64,000 nucleotides of DNA from Ptiloglossa arizonensis (lineage: Eukaryota > Arthropoda > Insecta > Hymenoptera > Colletidae), in contig NC_135058.1 of assembly GCF_051014685.1 (NCBI RefSeq), positions 15,688,811-15,752,810 on the forward strand, in the 5' to 3' direction. The translations under genes and the position numbers were made by a program. Numbering within the stretch: position 1 is the stretch's first letter; every line of letters starts with the position of its first letter. A model generated the notes under the pieces. The model was not told the DNA's origin and did not search any database. It saw only the letters and a list, made by a program, of their open reading frames with translations. Shown here piece by piece: positions 12,290 through 23,304 of the stretch.

Positions 12290-12417
12290 CGAGATCGACG
12301 ATCGAAGTCGCGTCAGCGTGGTCCGAGGCGTTCCGCTTCCTGGTCGAGGCGGTTATGAGGGGGCCACGGACGAAAGGGGGAGCTCCGAGCTAGACGCTGA
12401 ACCCGATCTTGGTCCAG
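12290..12417 (+). CDS. Candidate internal exon, unknown product
   Basis: The left edge is preceded by a branch-point-like CTAAC, a tract CCCTCCCCCATTTTTTTTC, and the first downstream AG in GGGCGCAG (12288-12289). The right edge is CCAG|GTAATC, a good 5' splice site. The 128 bases between them are open in only one frame; the other two hit stops. That frame reads from EIDDRSRVSVVRGVPL to SSELDAEPDLGP. It is balanced, with many acidic residues, unlike the Arg/Ser-rich chance frames around it. The block has one leading base and leaves one trailing base (G). I recognise no domain; it looks like a disordered linker. The same frame stays open beyond the donor to 12593, and an in-frame ATG lies upstream at 12261, so an unspliced 110-codon ORF is the alternative. 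Confidence 0.28.
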
Positions 12418-12593
12418 GTAATCCGAGGAACGCACCTGGCGAACGCTCGATGCTCAACGAAATTTTCTACGGACGAGAGACGAGTGTAATCGACCCAGCG
12501 ATACACAGAATTGTAATTGACGATTATTTTTTCGAACAATCTTTGCGGATTACAAGGCTCGAGACGAGGGTGAGGTTTGGTACAAATTTTTGA

Positions 12594-13157
12594 AACGGCA
12601 CTGGCGCGTAGATCGCGAATAAAAGGAGCAAAAAAGTCTTTTATCGTTTGCTTCTGAACCGAATATTCGTATCGGGAAGATGCAATTTTATTTTCAAACG
12701 TCACGCGTCTCGATCGGTGCACGCCTCTGCGCCGCCATCTTGTTCCCGCGCATTCGACACCGTGCGCTGTCAACGAACGAGAGACACGCCTGCGTGCTGT
12801 CAAAAAGAAATGTTTACCTATTCCTGAATACTCGGTCGAAAGAAAAGATTCAACGCTTTTCTGTACCGTTTTCGAGCGTTCTACATTCGGAAATGGAGGA
12901 ACGACGGAGTCCGGGTAACGTATCCTAACCTCCGAAAAGAAACGAGAGATACGGGTAGAGAGCAACTCGTTCTCTGTATCGCGTCTCCCGCGCGATCGTA
13001 AGCCGAGCGACGTCAGGGTTTTCAAAGAAACAGATGTCTGGACGAAAGCGAGCGAGTGGCTAATTGACTAACGAGGCATTCGCGGCTCGTACACGTCGTT
13101 CATCAGCCGTCACCGAGCGAACCGAGGAAATATCGAGTGGTTAGCGGGAGACGAACG
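12594..13157. other. Non-coding stretch with a YY1/Pho-like core
   Basis: GCCGCCATCTTG at 12731 matches the YY1/Pho core (CAAGATGGCGGC on the other strand), often found near promoters. A 211-codon minus frame (12390-13025) crosses this interval but is Arg/Ser-rich and is not called. Confidence 0.3.
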
Positions 13158-13232
13158 GGGAAAAAAAGAAGAGAGGGACGAAGAGGAGTGGGGAGGGGAG
13201 GGGAGCCAGAGAGAAAGAGAGAGAAAAGAAGA
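13158..13232. repeat. Polypurine GAGAG-rich tract
   Basis: About 75 bases are almost entirely A and G, including GGGGAGGGGAGGGGAG and GAGAGAAAGAGAGAGAAAA. Such tracts can adopt triplex structure and contain several GAGAG cores for GAGA-factor-type proteins. Confidence 0.85.
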
Positions 13233-13299
13233 CCGCCGATCCTGTTCGACCGCGCGCGTTCGTCCGCGCCGCGAAGAGTAGCGCACCGCTGGGCACGCT

Positions 13300-13560
13300 C
13301 GTTATATTGGTTTTAATGTCGGTCCGCCGGTAATCGAGCCGGGCATCCTTTATCATCGGCGAAAAAAATGGCCATTTAATCACGGCGTTTCCCGACGTGG
13401 GGTCCCGGACCCCCCTCCGCTTCGCCGCCCCGTGAACCCGCCCGATATTAATGGCGGACGGTTTGACCGCGTAATATGAGGAATCGTTGGCGCGCGCGTA
13501 TAATATCACTCGGCCGTGCCAAGCCACCAGAGAGGTACACGCATGTAACACGGCCGGAGC
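13300..13560. promoter_or_regulatory. GC-rich island with Pho-like and homeodomain cores
   Basis: The island contains ATGGCCAT at 13368-13375 (a GCCAT Pho/YY1 core on both strands) followed by TTAATCAC, then ATTAATGGCGG near 13448 and GTAATATGAGG. It directly follows the GAGAG-rich tract. GAGAG plus GCCAT is the classical motif mix of Drosophila Polycomb response elements. Function here is inferred. Confidence 0.32.
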
Positions 13561-13595
13561 ATGACAAATTAATCGTATACTTGACCGGCCACTCG

Positions 13596-14235
13596 CCGGT
13601 GCACCGACTCCTACAGTGCCCCCCAGGGATGGTAGCCCCATGGAAAACCGGTGAGATCGCCCGGGGGCTCGCGGAGATTTCCACGGACGACTGGTGACCC
13701 CATTACCTGGCAAAATCGGTTTCGAACGGGACACCTTGTAACGCGAGGGTATCCAAAGGATTACTCGAACGCGATGTACTTGCCATCCGTGTGTTGTCTA
13801 CTCGAGTACCGGTGCATCGACTCCTACAGTGCTCCTCAGGGATGGTAGGTCCTTCGAAAACTGATGAGTACACTGCGGATTACACGGAGGTTTTCTCCCT
13901 CGACACTTCTATCGGCAAAATTAGCTTCGAAGAGGACGCATAGGTTTCTGAACTGTGACTCCAAGGCGATGCGATACAACTGGCATCGCAGTACCAGGGT
14001 ATTGCAACTGTTCACCCAAGTGTCAGTGCACCGACTCCTACTACGATCTTCAGAGATGGTAGTTTCTTCGAAAACTGATGGGCACACTCGGGAGTGGTTG
14101 CACCGTTTGGATGTCTTCGAGCAACCCGGTGCGACGACTATTATCGGCAAAAGTAGCTTCGAAAAGAAGGAAGTGTCCAGGATACCGAGATCTCAACTGT
14201 CCACGCTTATCCTGTTCGCTTCGGTGCTCTCGAAT
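13596..14235. repeat. Three-copy tandem array, unit about 213-224 bp
   Basis: The landmark GCA(C/T)CGACTCCTAC occurs at 13601, 13814 and 14038. Each copy continues with a GGGATGGTAG-like block and GAAAAC(T/C)G(A/G)TG. A second landmark, GGCAAAA(T/G)..G.TTCGAA, also recurs in each unit. Copies are diverged with small indels. The unit is not kept open as a protein. Confidence 0.8.
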
Positions 14236-14680
14236 CGGTGATTTATCCCTGGCTCGTGACAAAATAATTCGAGCGATTTGCCTAGCGGTGAACAATCGCG
14301 GTGAATTCTCGGCGCGAGTTGCGAATCGCTCTCGGGCAGATCTCGCGAGTGGCGGTGCGGGAAGCTGCCGTTACGAAGCTCGGCAATTATCGAGGAGGAG
14401 TGGCCCCCGTTCGACCTCTTTGAAAACCCGCGCGTTATTCGATGTCCTCTCGCGTCACGATGGATGCACCCGCGGTATGCGAGTGCCGGTTCGTGGGGAC
14501 GTGAGGTGGGGGGTATGTCACGGGGACTGAGTTGCTCGGGTCCCGCGGAAGGTTAATTTCTCCCGATAAGATCGTACGAGCGGATTACGCGGCGGAACAC
14601 GGCCGAACACCTGTAACGAACGTGATTTTCTTGCGCGTTCCATCGAACGGTCCGTTCGGCCGTGTCGTCGGCCCCCCGTT

Positions 14681-14742
14681 GGCCCCTCTATGGCCCCTCT
14701 ATGGCCCCTCTATGGCCCCTCTATGGCCCCCCATTGGCCCCG
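14681..14742. repeat. 11-bp minisatellite, about 5.5 copies
   Basis: GGCCCCTCTAT is repeated at 14681, 14692, 14703, 14714 and 14725, with a degenerate start at 14736. Because 11 is not a multiple of 3, the repeat shifts frame, which argues against it being coding. Confidence 0.92.
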
Positions 14743-15424
14743 TTCCCCCCGCCGCGTGTCCGGTTTTTCCCCGACGGTGCCCCGTCCGTCTCTTTCTCGC
14801 GCGGCTCTCTCGTTATCTGGACGACTGTCGGGTGAGCCCGGAGCCTCGTTACGTGGATCCGGGCGACCACTGGGATTCTTTTCTTTTTGGAGCCAGATTC
14901 CAGGTCGGGTGAACGGGGTTAATGACAGGGGCGTAGTCCAGGAATACGCGATGGGGTTTTCATCTATTACCCGCTCGATCGTACACGTTGCGAGTGACGG
15001 CGAGTGCTACGACTGCGGTCGATTAATAAAGTCTCGATACGTCCGTTACCGACTCGTTCGAACCTTGATCCGAGAAATTTCCTGAGAGCCGCGAACACGC
15101 GACTCTTCGTCACCTTCGTTCCTTACGTGCACGGTTCTCTCTCTCGGGTTGTCACGAGGTATCTCCCTCGGGTTGCCCCAACGTTATTCCGTGCGCTTCC
15201 TGGAACTGTTGGCACCCGGTGTTAACTGTATCTGGCCGACTATGGTCGTTTCTCACTCTCGTTCTCGTTGCTCACCAGGTGGGATCGAAACGTTTTCGAA
15301 CCGGGTGTAGAAGACCGAATCGAGATTTTAGATGCTGTCCATTTTTCTGGAACACCAGTCTACCAATTCTCCGAAGACGATGCGAGGAAGGGAGTGTTGA
15401 TGATCTCAAATACGTACTTTAGGA
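14743..15424. other. Non-coding stretch with one acceptor-like signal
   Basis: A strong polypyrimidine tract ends in GCTCACCAG at 15278. The frame after it (15279-15422) is open and Cys-bearing (GCRRPNRDFRCCPFFW), ending in a stop just before the next array. There is no ATG in frame. It is noted as a weak terminal-exon possibility and not called. Confidence 0.3.
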
Positions 15425-15895
15425 GACAAGAACAATAAGGAGTCGACCTTTCGTTCTAGCGTCTGCTAGAGAGATAATGAGATTACGGTGCGATAACAAT
15501 GTTACCGTACATCCTTTAAAAATCTCTCGACGAAGTCAGCCAAAGGATCGGTAGACCGTCAGGATCTTCTCCCAAGAAGACACAGTACCTGCGTCTACTG
15601 AAAGAACTCTGTATCGAGCGTTCCAAAAGCGACGCGACCTATTCACAATTCTTAGCACCGCGTTTTCTAGGGAGATAATAAGACAATTAACATTACTATA
15701 CTGCATTTAACGATCTTTAATAAAGCCAGCTGAAGGGTTAGCGTACTGCGGGGATCTTCTTTGAAAAGGACACGGTATACGTATCCATTCAGCGACACGG
15801 AGATCAAAGGGACTCTGTGTCGAGCATCCCAAAAGCGACGCAACCTATTCACAATTCTTGGTACCGCGTTCGCCGGGGAGATAATAAGACGGTGG
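15425..15895. repeat. Three-copy tandem array, unit about 201-206 bp
   Basis: GAGATAAT(G/A)AGA occurs at 15471, 15672 and 15878. The last two units share CCAAAAGCGACGC(G/A)ACC and TATTCACAATTCTT almost unchanged. The first unit is the most diverged. No conserved reading frame. Confidence 0.8.
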
Positions 15896-17147
15896 TGTGG
15901 CGTCAAAGTCACGCGATCACGAATACGCAGAAAAGGAGGTGCTAGGTGGAAAATCCGACCACCCGTGGCGATTTCGAGTAGGCGTTGCAGCAGTGTTCGG
16001 CCAAGCGAGAATAAAATAGTGTGGGAGAGCCGGTGCTCCGCGAGAGTCGTCGCACCGCACGAAAGAAACACTTTCTCCGCTCGCCGACCAATCCTGAGGA
16101 CACCGCACGACCCAGTTCAACCGGGTCTCCTCGATGCTCTCGTTCTAGAGATTTTCATCCTCCGTGATGCGCGAATCTCCGCATCGATGTCACCGAGTGT
16201 CTTTGCACAAGCTAGACTCCGAAGGGAGTCTCGTTGTTTCCACTTACCGTATTTCTACGGACGATAGTTCTTACAGTACTTTGGTATCGGAGTCATTCGT
16301 AACTGACACGGGAAAAGAATAACCAGTTGGTTAACGAAACACATTCGACCAACAATGGAAGGCACGGAGAAACCGAATACCAACTCGAATTAAATTACAC
16401 AAGTTTGGAACCGATGTTCTACTTGACTCCCAGATCGAACCGAAAGATTAAACTGGTATCTATAACGGTACAGCGGTTGAATTAGGATTTATAAATGAAC
16501 CGGTAGAAATGTGCACTGTCTTTTAAAAGAACTTGCTCGCACTACCACAAATGCGCCGGAGTCGTTCCGTTCAACCGTATTCCACCGATCGGAAGTATAC
16601 GCATCTGTGTTTGAGGTAGTTTGTACAAACGGTTTCGGAGCGGGTGTACTTTCCGTAAGATATTTTTGGGTCCATAAAGCTTTGGACAGAGTATCGTAGA
16701 GACTCGAAAGTCTACAGAGGATTGGGATAAGGTCTGGAAAGTATTTCATTACAAGTGTTGGAAGATTTGAACAAAATTACGGGTCACCTCGATATACCAG
16801 AATCTCCGTACGAGGCACGGATCGGCAAGGAAGTTCCAGCTCGAGCTTGGTAACCTCAAAATGGAAAAGAGACCGCCTCCTCGAAACAAAGACCGGTAAA
16901 TTCTTACGAGAGTCTCGCCTCGAAATTATTCGAATGCTGCAGTAACGAAAGCCTCTCGCGCGCATAAATAAACCGGCGACCCAGGAAATTGAAACGAAAC
17001 CGCAGAAGAGCCGATCTTAATTAAATTGAAAATAAGAGAGGAAGGAGCGGTGCGTCACGCCGAGGAGTTCACCTCTCTGTTCCTTTTGTCTGAACGGATC
17101 GCTGCTCGAAGCGGTCGAGCCGAGAGTGCCAACGATTAATAACCCGA
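15896..17147. other. Non-coding stretch, no gene recognised
   Basis: Mixed sequence without clear repeats, RNA structures or convincing frames. Confidence 0.5.
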
Positions 17148-17214
17148 TACACACACATACACACGCGCGCACGCACGCGCATACACGCGCGCGTGGCCGC
17201 GTGCACACGTACAC
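17148..17214. repeat. Alternating purine-pyrimidine (CA/CG) tract
   Basis: About 67 bases alternate C or T with A or G, first as (AC)n, then as mixed CGCG and CACG. Long alternating CG/CA runs are the classical Z-DNA-forming sequence. Confidence 0.9.
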
Positions 17215-18944
17215 AACGAGCGAGGATCACTCGTGCTCGCCATTAGTCTCGGCCGAGTTCTTATCTCGCCACGGTCTCCGCGGCGCGGTCACGATTTCGG
17301 AGACACCGCCGCGCAACCGAGCGTGTAATTTACTGCGAATCAGCGTCAATTTAGCGATACCTACCCCGGGATCATCGCCGCGTCCCCTTATCTAGCTTCT
17401 GCTCTCGACAAACTAGTTCAATCCGGAGAGGAGTCCCGGAGAGGGGAAAATAGAGCACCGCGCTTCGCCGAGATAATCCTCGCGAAGGTGATCCGCGAGG
17501 CTGGAGTTTTATCGTGCCCGCGAGTCAGAAGCCTCGATCGCGTCTTCGAAGATCGAACACTCCGATCCCGGGGATAACAAACTGGAAACCCGCGAGGAAT
17601 CCCCGCGCGCAACGCTACCCGCTTTCGTGCAACAATTTTTCACCCCGCGTAGATGAAAATGGAGTTTTTACTTTCTCTTCTCGATTTTACTCGGTGTACA
17701 CGATCCGTCGATCCATAGACGAGAGTAAGTTTTATCCCTCGTAGGATTCGATTTCGTTCGCGACCGAAAATTAACGTTTTCATTTTTCACATTATATTTC
17801 CACGAGAGCACCGCCGAACTACTGGTCAGATTCTCCCGATGAAAATGAGTACAAACACGACTATATTCGGACCACTTTTATTTGCACGGTATTGAAATTA
17901 ATTTCGAAAAAATGAATTTTGCGCAATTAAAATAACCCGAACCGGGTCGTGTTTGGACTCGTTTTTATCGGGCGGACTTCGCCGATCTATCGATAACACT
18001 CTCCTGAAAATTACAAAAAAATTAAATTTTCATCGCGCATTCTTGTACGTATTCCATTTATTCTTGTCGGACACTTCCCAAGGGATACTTTCTTACGGAC
18101 AGCACGCGGCCAATCGGACGTCGGTTAATCACTTTAGAATTAGTTTAGAGAGCAATTAGACTCGACCGACCTGCTCGGTTAAATTAATCATCGTTTTCAC
18201 CTGTCGATCGGCGGCGTTCGCAAGAAACGGTCCGAAATCAATACTAAGTTCACCGTACCGAACAAATTCGGATTAGTAAGAACTATTGGCTTTAAGTCGA
18301 TCGGCTCGCATTAAGGGGCAATTATTTCCCTCCCCTCGATACGCTATAACAACCGATACTATCGTTAAATCCTGGCTGCTCTCCCTTTCGTTGAGGGATC
18401 GAGGCTCGGTTGTCCGGTCTATCCTGGAAAGTCACGGATTCGTGCAATTGGGAGCGGGTATCGAGAAATTGCGTCCGATGTCGCGAATCATCATCGCGAA
18501 AGGATTGAAATCAAACGAGCGTGGTCACGTTTGAACGTTGGTTGCTCAACGATCGTACCGGTACGTTTGGAAACGCACGCGAGAGTTGTGTCGTTCGTTC
18601 GATCGATGGCGAGACGTTGTCGTCCTCGTCGAACCGATTTTCCCGCGCGAGTGCGCGCGATTCTCCCCGCGAGAGCTATTAATAAGTTACTAATGGAATC
18701 CCGACTTACGTGGGCGAACCGATAAATTACCTCGGTAAAAGCGTACCGACAGGTTGCCGCGCCGCAACACCTACAGAAGATTTAGATGCAATTAACGCGC
18801 GCGCCGAGCGACAGTTTCTGGGACCGAGTGCGTGGACGCGCGCGAACTAATTAGGAAATTCGATTCTCCGGAAGAATTGTTCCGTATTTATATTTTTCTT
18901 TCTTTTTCGTTTAATTTTTCTTCTCCTTTTTTTTTTGCCCGTAG
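17215..18944. other. Non-coding stretch, partly island-like
   Basis: Bases 17240-17400 are GC-rich with a reversed GATA core (CTTATCT). A GTAAGT at 17725 has no supported exon. The far right end is a T-rich tract that serves as a possible intron 3' end for the next entry. Confidence 0.45.
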
Positions 18945-19011
18945 AAACACCAATTACCGCCTCTTTGGGTGTAACACTAATTACGTTCTGGTCTGCACCG
19001 CAGACGAATCG
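18945..19011 (+). CDS. Candidate short internal exon, unknown product
   Basis: A long pyrimidine tract (CTTCTCCTTTTTTTTTTGCC) ends in CGTAG at 18944, a textbook 3' splice site. After 67 bases comes AATCG|GTAAGT, a strong 5' splice site. Two of the three frames are open. One reads NTNYRLFGCNTNYVLVC and ends in phase 0. The other reads TPITASLGVTLITFW and needs one base from an upstream exon. The second phase fits the single base left by the exon candidate at 12290-12417, which would create a Glu codon at the join. That fit could be chance. No domain is recognised. Confidence 0.2.
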
Positions 19012-20509
19012 GTAAGTTTACGGCGAAGCGGAGCAATATTAGAGAAAATTATTACAAGTGTTGCGCTGGGAACAGACCCGGGAACTTTCGAGTACAACGT
19101 ATTCCTATTTTATTTCACGGCTATTTCATTTTTGAAATACCAACTCCGTGGATCGTACCAGCGGGAGAGAACAAGGGGATCCCATTTCGTGATTACCTTT
19201 TTGCTTGTTTGTAAAATCTAGCGTTGTTACGTTCAGGTAAATTTTCTTTATCTCTGTTTCTGGACTCCTCTTAATGTTTGTTTTAAAATACGATTTCGTT
19301 GTTGTATTTTGCAAAGCGACGCTTTCAACGCATCGAATTTCTTTCGCGGAGCTTCTAAACGCTTCATTAATCGCTGTTTCGGAATAAATAATCTTCCGAG
19401 TTTGATTTTCTTCTTTCGTTTCACGAGACAACGCTTTCAACGCGCTTTGACGAGAGTCGAGCAACTCGAAACAGCTTCGAAAAGTTCTTCAATGCGAACA
19501 GAGGAACCATTTACGAGTTCAATTACGATCGAGCTGGGAAATTATTCGTTGCTTGTAATTGTCACAATCGGGGCGATATTGTTGCCATGCGTCAATTACG
19601 TTCGAACGTGCGTAATGCGCGCGCGAGTACATTATGGCGTAATCGGCTGCTGTCATGCAACGTCGAGGGTAACCCATCGACCATTTTCTTCGAATCGGAT
19701 GTTTCGCGATTTGGGGAAACATCGTAGATTAGGTTAATCACTCGACACTGTTACCGGTAATAAATACAATTTATGACAACCGTTAAGAATAATTTTTATA
19801 TCAGTTCGTGACATAGGTTCTAATTTTAAAAACTACCCTATAAAGATAAAAAGAATCATTTTACCATTACACGATGTTTTATTATTCGAAAGTCAGCGTT
19901 CTAATTTCCGAAGAAATAACTTTGATATTAGTTTGCGGTACAGATTCTAATTTTAAAAAAGTGAAAAAGTGTCTCGTAGAAACAAAATGAAATGAAACTT
20001 GTACGGAGTTACTTGAATTTTTCACGACTGATTGAAAAATATTTCCCAGTGTATCGGGTTATTAAAAACTTGAAATACTTTTTAATCCACTACGTTCCAC
20101 GGAGTTAAGGGAGAACGTCGCGAGTGGAGTTCTCGAAATGTCAGGAATCGATCGAGATGCTCGCGAAGTATACTCGACGCGCACTGATCGAGCGTGAATC
20201 GATCAGCGAGGTTAGGAGTCTAAAATTCGCGATGCTCCGCGATGGTGGATCGCGGCAATCCGTGGAAATGGGGGAGCAAACGTTGGGTCGTTCGTCGGCA
20301 GGAAATAGATTACGTGCTCGCGGTAAGATCACGCGCGACGAAGCCGGAAGGCTCTCGCGCGGTTCGCAGGGCAAATTACGCGTTTACGCCGCGCCTTATG
20401 CGATCCGCTCGGGCCCAACGGGCCAACGATGGCTCGTGTGCGCCCGGATTGTAAAATTCTATCGACTTTAGCTCGGGGTCTAAGCCGACGCGTACGCGCC
20501 CCACGCGCT
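19012..20509. other. Non-coding stretch, no gene recognised
   Basis: AT-leaning at 19740-20100, GC-rich afterwards. The frame through 18945-19011 continues open to 19221, which is the main alternative to splicing there. No repeat or RNA is seen. Confidence 0.45.
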
Positions 20510-20735
20510 TCGCTGCCGCGCGCGCGTTACATCGCTATCTTAATAAACCGCAGATATACGGTAATCTTTCGAGTTATACGCCGGCACGAAACAAACATTA
20601 AACCACGGCATGGTAGCCAGCGAGAGTCCCGGCCGATTTACGATCCCTGCCGCTTCATCGAATCCGACGTTAATAAGTTGCGCGCGGATAATAACGTTCC
20701 GCGGATTCCGCTCGAGAGATTAAGACCGTCCCTCG
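20510..20735. promoter_or_regulatory. GC-rich island with Runt-like and homeodomain cores
   Basis: The island includes TTAATAAACCGCAGATA (Runt-type AACCGCA), AAACAAACATTAAACCACGG, GACGTTAATAAGTT and GGATAATAACG. The alternation of CG-rich filler and AT-rich cores matches the other islands. Function is inferred. Confidence 0.25.
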
Positions 20736-21021
20736 TTGATCCGCGCTCGATGCGCGATAAACCTTGCATCCTTTAAACCTTCTTCGAGCGATTCGAACAA
20801 CTACTGTGTCCCTAGCTCTTTCTTTTCTTTTTTTTTACGCTCTCGAAGAGTGATTTCCGTTGGGACGCTGACGAGGACCGTGCGGAGCTTATAGCGCGTA
20901 GGTGGAATTTTTATTATTTTTTTTCGAATTTCGTCTTGTCGACACTTGTGGCCAGAGAAGGTCCACTTAAAATATCCTTTCCCGGTTCACGGTGTAATAT
21001 ACGCGAGAAAAACGGTAGTAG

Positions 21022-21088
21022 CGTCTTTCGAAAAATAAAACGACGAATCTAATAGCTTCGTTTCTCATCGAACGACGAAACTTCTCGA
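21022..21088 (+). repeat. Dispersed repeat family R1, copy b
   Basis: The core TTTCGAAAAATAAAACGA is followed by CGAATCTAATAGCTT and TCATCGAACGACGAAACTT. The same order is found at 51909-51975 over about 66 bases at high similarity, same orientation. Confidence 0.55.
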
Positions 21089-21497
21089 GCAAGCCATTAC
21101 GCGGCGGAAGAGTGGCGTATCCCGATAACCTTTCATTTTGGTTCGGTTCGGTTTGGAGCAATGAGCGTCGATTCCGCGAGGGCTCCGGTGCGACGAACCC
21201 CGCCACTGGAGGATCCACGGCGGCAATAACGAGGCCGCGAGAAGCCGAGTCGGATAACGAAGACGAGTCGGAGTTGACCCGAGCGGAAGGTATCAGCGAT
21301 CACTCATCTCTGGCCGAAGCGGCGCGTATCGTGCCGCCGTATCGCGTATACGAGATTAATAGGGAATAAGCGAAGATTCACCGGCACCCGAGTTTGTAAT
21401 CACGGAATCATCTCCGGCGCTCGAACGGGCCCCGCCGATCGGTCCCGACCACCCTCGAGATTTCCGCACGCAAGCCGAACGAAAGCACGGCCTCGAG

Positions 21498-21530
21498 GCC
21501 GCCGCCGCCGCCGCCGACGCCGACGCCGCG
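21498..21530. repeat. (GCC)n trinucleotide repeat
   Basis: Six GCC units followed by GACGCC variants. It would encode poly-Ala, poly-Pro or poly-Arg depending on frame, but no gene is supported here. Confidence 0.92.
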
Positions 21531-22933
21531 TAAATCCGTGGCAGGTAAACCGAGATACAATTAGGATTTGCCGGTGAAAAAAACCGTCGAGTCGAGTCGA
21601 GGGGGGGTGAAGGGGGAGAGGGCACGCTCGACTCCGCGTCCCGTGCACGTCGCGTTTATATCTGATCCCACGGGACGGGAGGGGGACACTTTACGACTCG
21701 GCTTTAAATCGAGCGCTCCTCCTCGAAAAAAAATACCAATCACGAGCGCCCACTCGTGGGTGTTCTCCTTGGTCCGCTTGAATTCATTTTCGCGCCCGTT
21801 ACCGATCGATCCTCCATCGAACGCGAGATCTCCGTTTAATTGGACCCGGGATTTTATTGCCGCGGCACCTCTTAATTGTTTCCAGCAGGACGAACGGGAT
21901 CGCTTCTACGCAAATATTTTTCGTCCGATCTCGAACGCTCGGTTTCTTGCGCGGTGTTCCATTTTCGTGGATCCCTCGGGTCTTTGCCGACCCATTGCGG
22001 CTTTATCCATTTCTCTCCGGAGTATATTTTGCTATCTTGATCCTCTAACTTTCCATAAATCGTCCTAAATTTTACTCTCGCTCTTGGGGTTGTCAGACAG
22101 GAGTCACCGAGCAAGGGTAGATACTGGAAGACGAGCGAGGCAATCTTCGTAATGTTTTTTTAATTGTAAAATTCACTTCGATTGTACATTCGAGTTGTAA
22201 AGGGCTTCAACGTTCGTCGAAACGTTTGTTGTTTGCGGTCGAAAAATAATCGTTTTCGAAAGAAATTAATTCGAGTGGGCACGAAACGGAGGACGATGTA
22301 TCCGGATATCGGGGTATGGTGATGTCATGACGAGCAGCTAATTACTGTGATTCGAGGATCGGGCGGTATCGTGTCCTGAGCACGGTGCTGCGTGTGATTC
22401 ACGTGGTACGCGAACGCAACGATGAATTCGTGGAATCGCCGACAGCAGGACGAACGCCTGTCCCTTCGGGGAGATCCAGGCTGGAATGCCAACGCGCTCC
22501 GAAACGGGTACACGAAATCCTGATCTCTCGAGGCACGTGTGTCATAAATATGCGCTTCGGGATCGAATTAATCGTTCCACCGGTAAAATGACGATTCCCT
22601 GGCGTTCTTTGTTCAAAAATTGGCGACCTACGAAGCGTAGCGGAGATCTCCCTTTTGGAGTTGACAGGATTCTTCCTCGTCTAATAATATTCTGTTACGC
22701 GATCTTTCCCGAAGGGTCTTTGGCGTTTGACACAGTGGTGCACGTTTACGATCTTCGAAAGATGACCGAAACATCCGACTCGACGCGATTCGCAATTCCT
22801 GTTAGGTGACATCTTTCCAACTCCCCGTAACACGCGACGTAATCATCGTACATCGGTAGTCGGTACACGGTACATCGGTAAACCACGCAGAGAGATCAAA
22901 CGATACGGTAAACAGCCATTAGGAGAAATAAGA
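21531..22933. other. Non-coding stretch, no gene recognised
   Basis: GC-rich on the left, mixed on the right. Overlapping chance frames only. Confidence 0.5.
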
Positions 22934-23304
22934 TAACATTAAACGGGTGTAAGCACGAGACTCGTGCTTTGTCCTAACGCTGATCTTTTATTCTGACGCT
23001 GACGCTGACGATTCCCATGTCCGAGGACAGATCCATTGGATGCACCTAGTACAGGTCAACGACGATATTCTTCTTTAGAATTATCCTCCTGGTCACCTGG
23101 CACAGTAGCCAAATCACATGGCTCGCTTTCAGGTAACATCAAACGAGCGCAAGCAGAGACTCGCTTTCCTCCTAACGCTGATCTTTCATCTCGATACCGA
23201 ATGTTTCCACGCCGGAGGAGAAATCCATTGGATGCAGTTGGTCCAGGTCAACGACAATATTCTTCTTTGGAACGTTCCCTCCTCGTCAGGTGGTACAGTA
23301 GCCG
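22934..23304. repeat. Two-copy tandem repeat, unit about 192-200 bp
   Basis: TAACATTAAACG (22934) matches TAACATCAAACG (23134). ATCCATTGGATGCA recurs at 23031 and 23223. GGTCAACGAC followed by ATATTCTTCTTT recurs in both units, and so does ACAGTAGCC. A small GACGCT triplication in the first copy explains the varying offset. Confidence 0.8.

Noticed and set aside
13861..13870. CTGATGAG as a possible hammerhead ribozyme core in the 213-bp array
   Set aside because: Only one of three copies has it, and the required GAAA core and flanking helices are absent.
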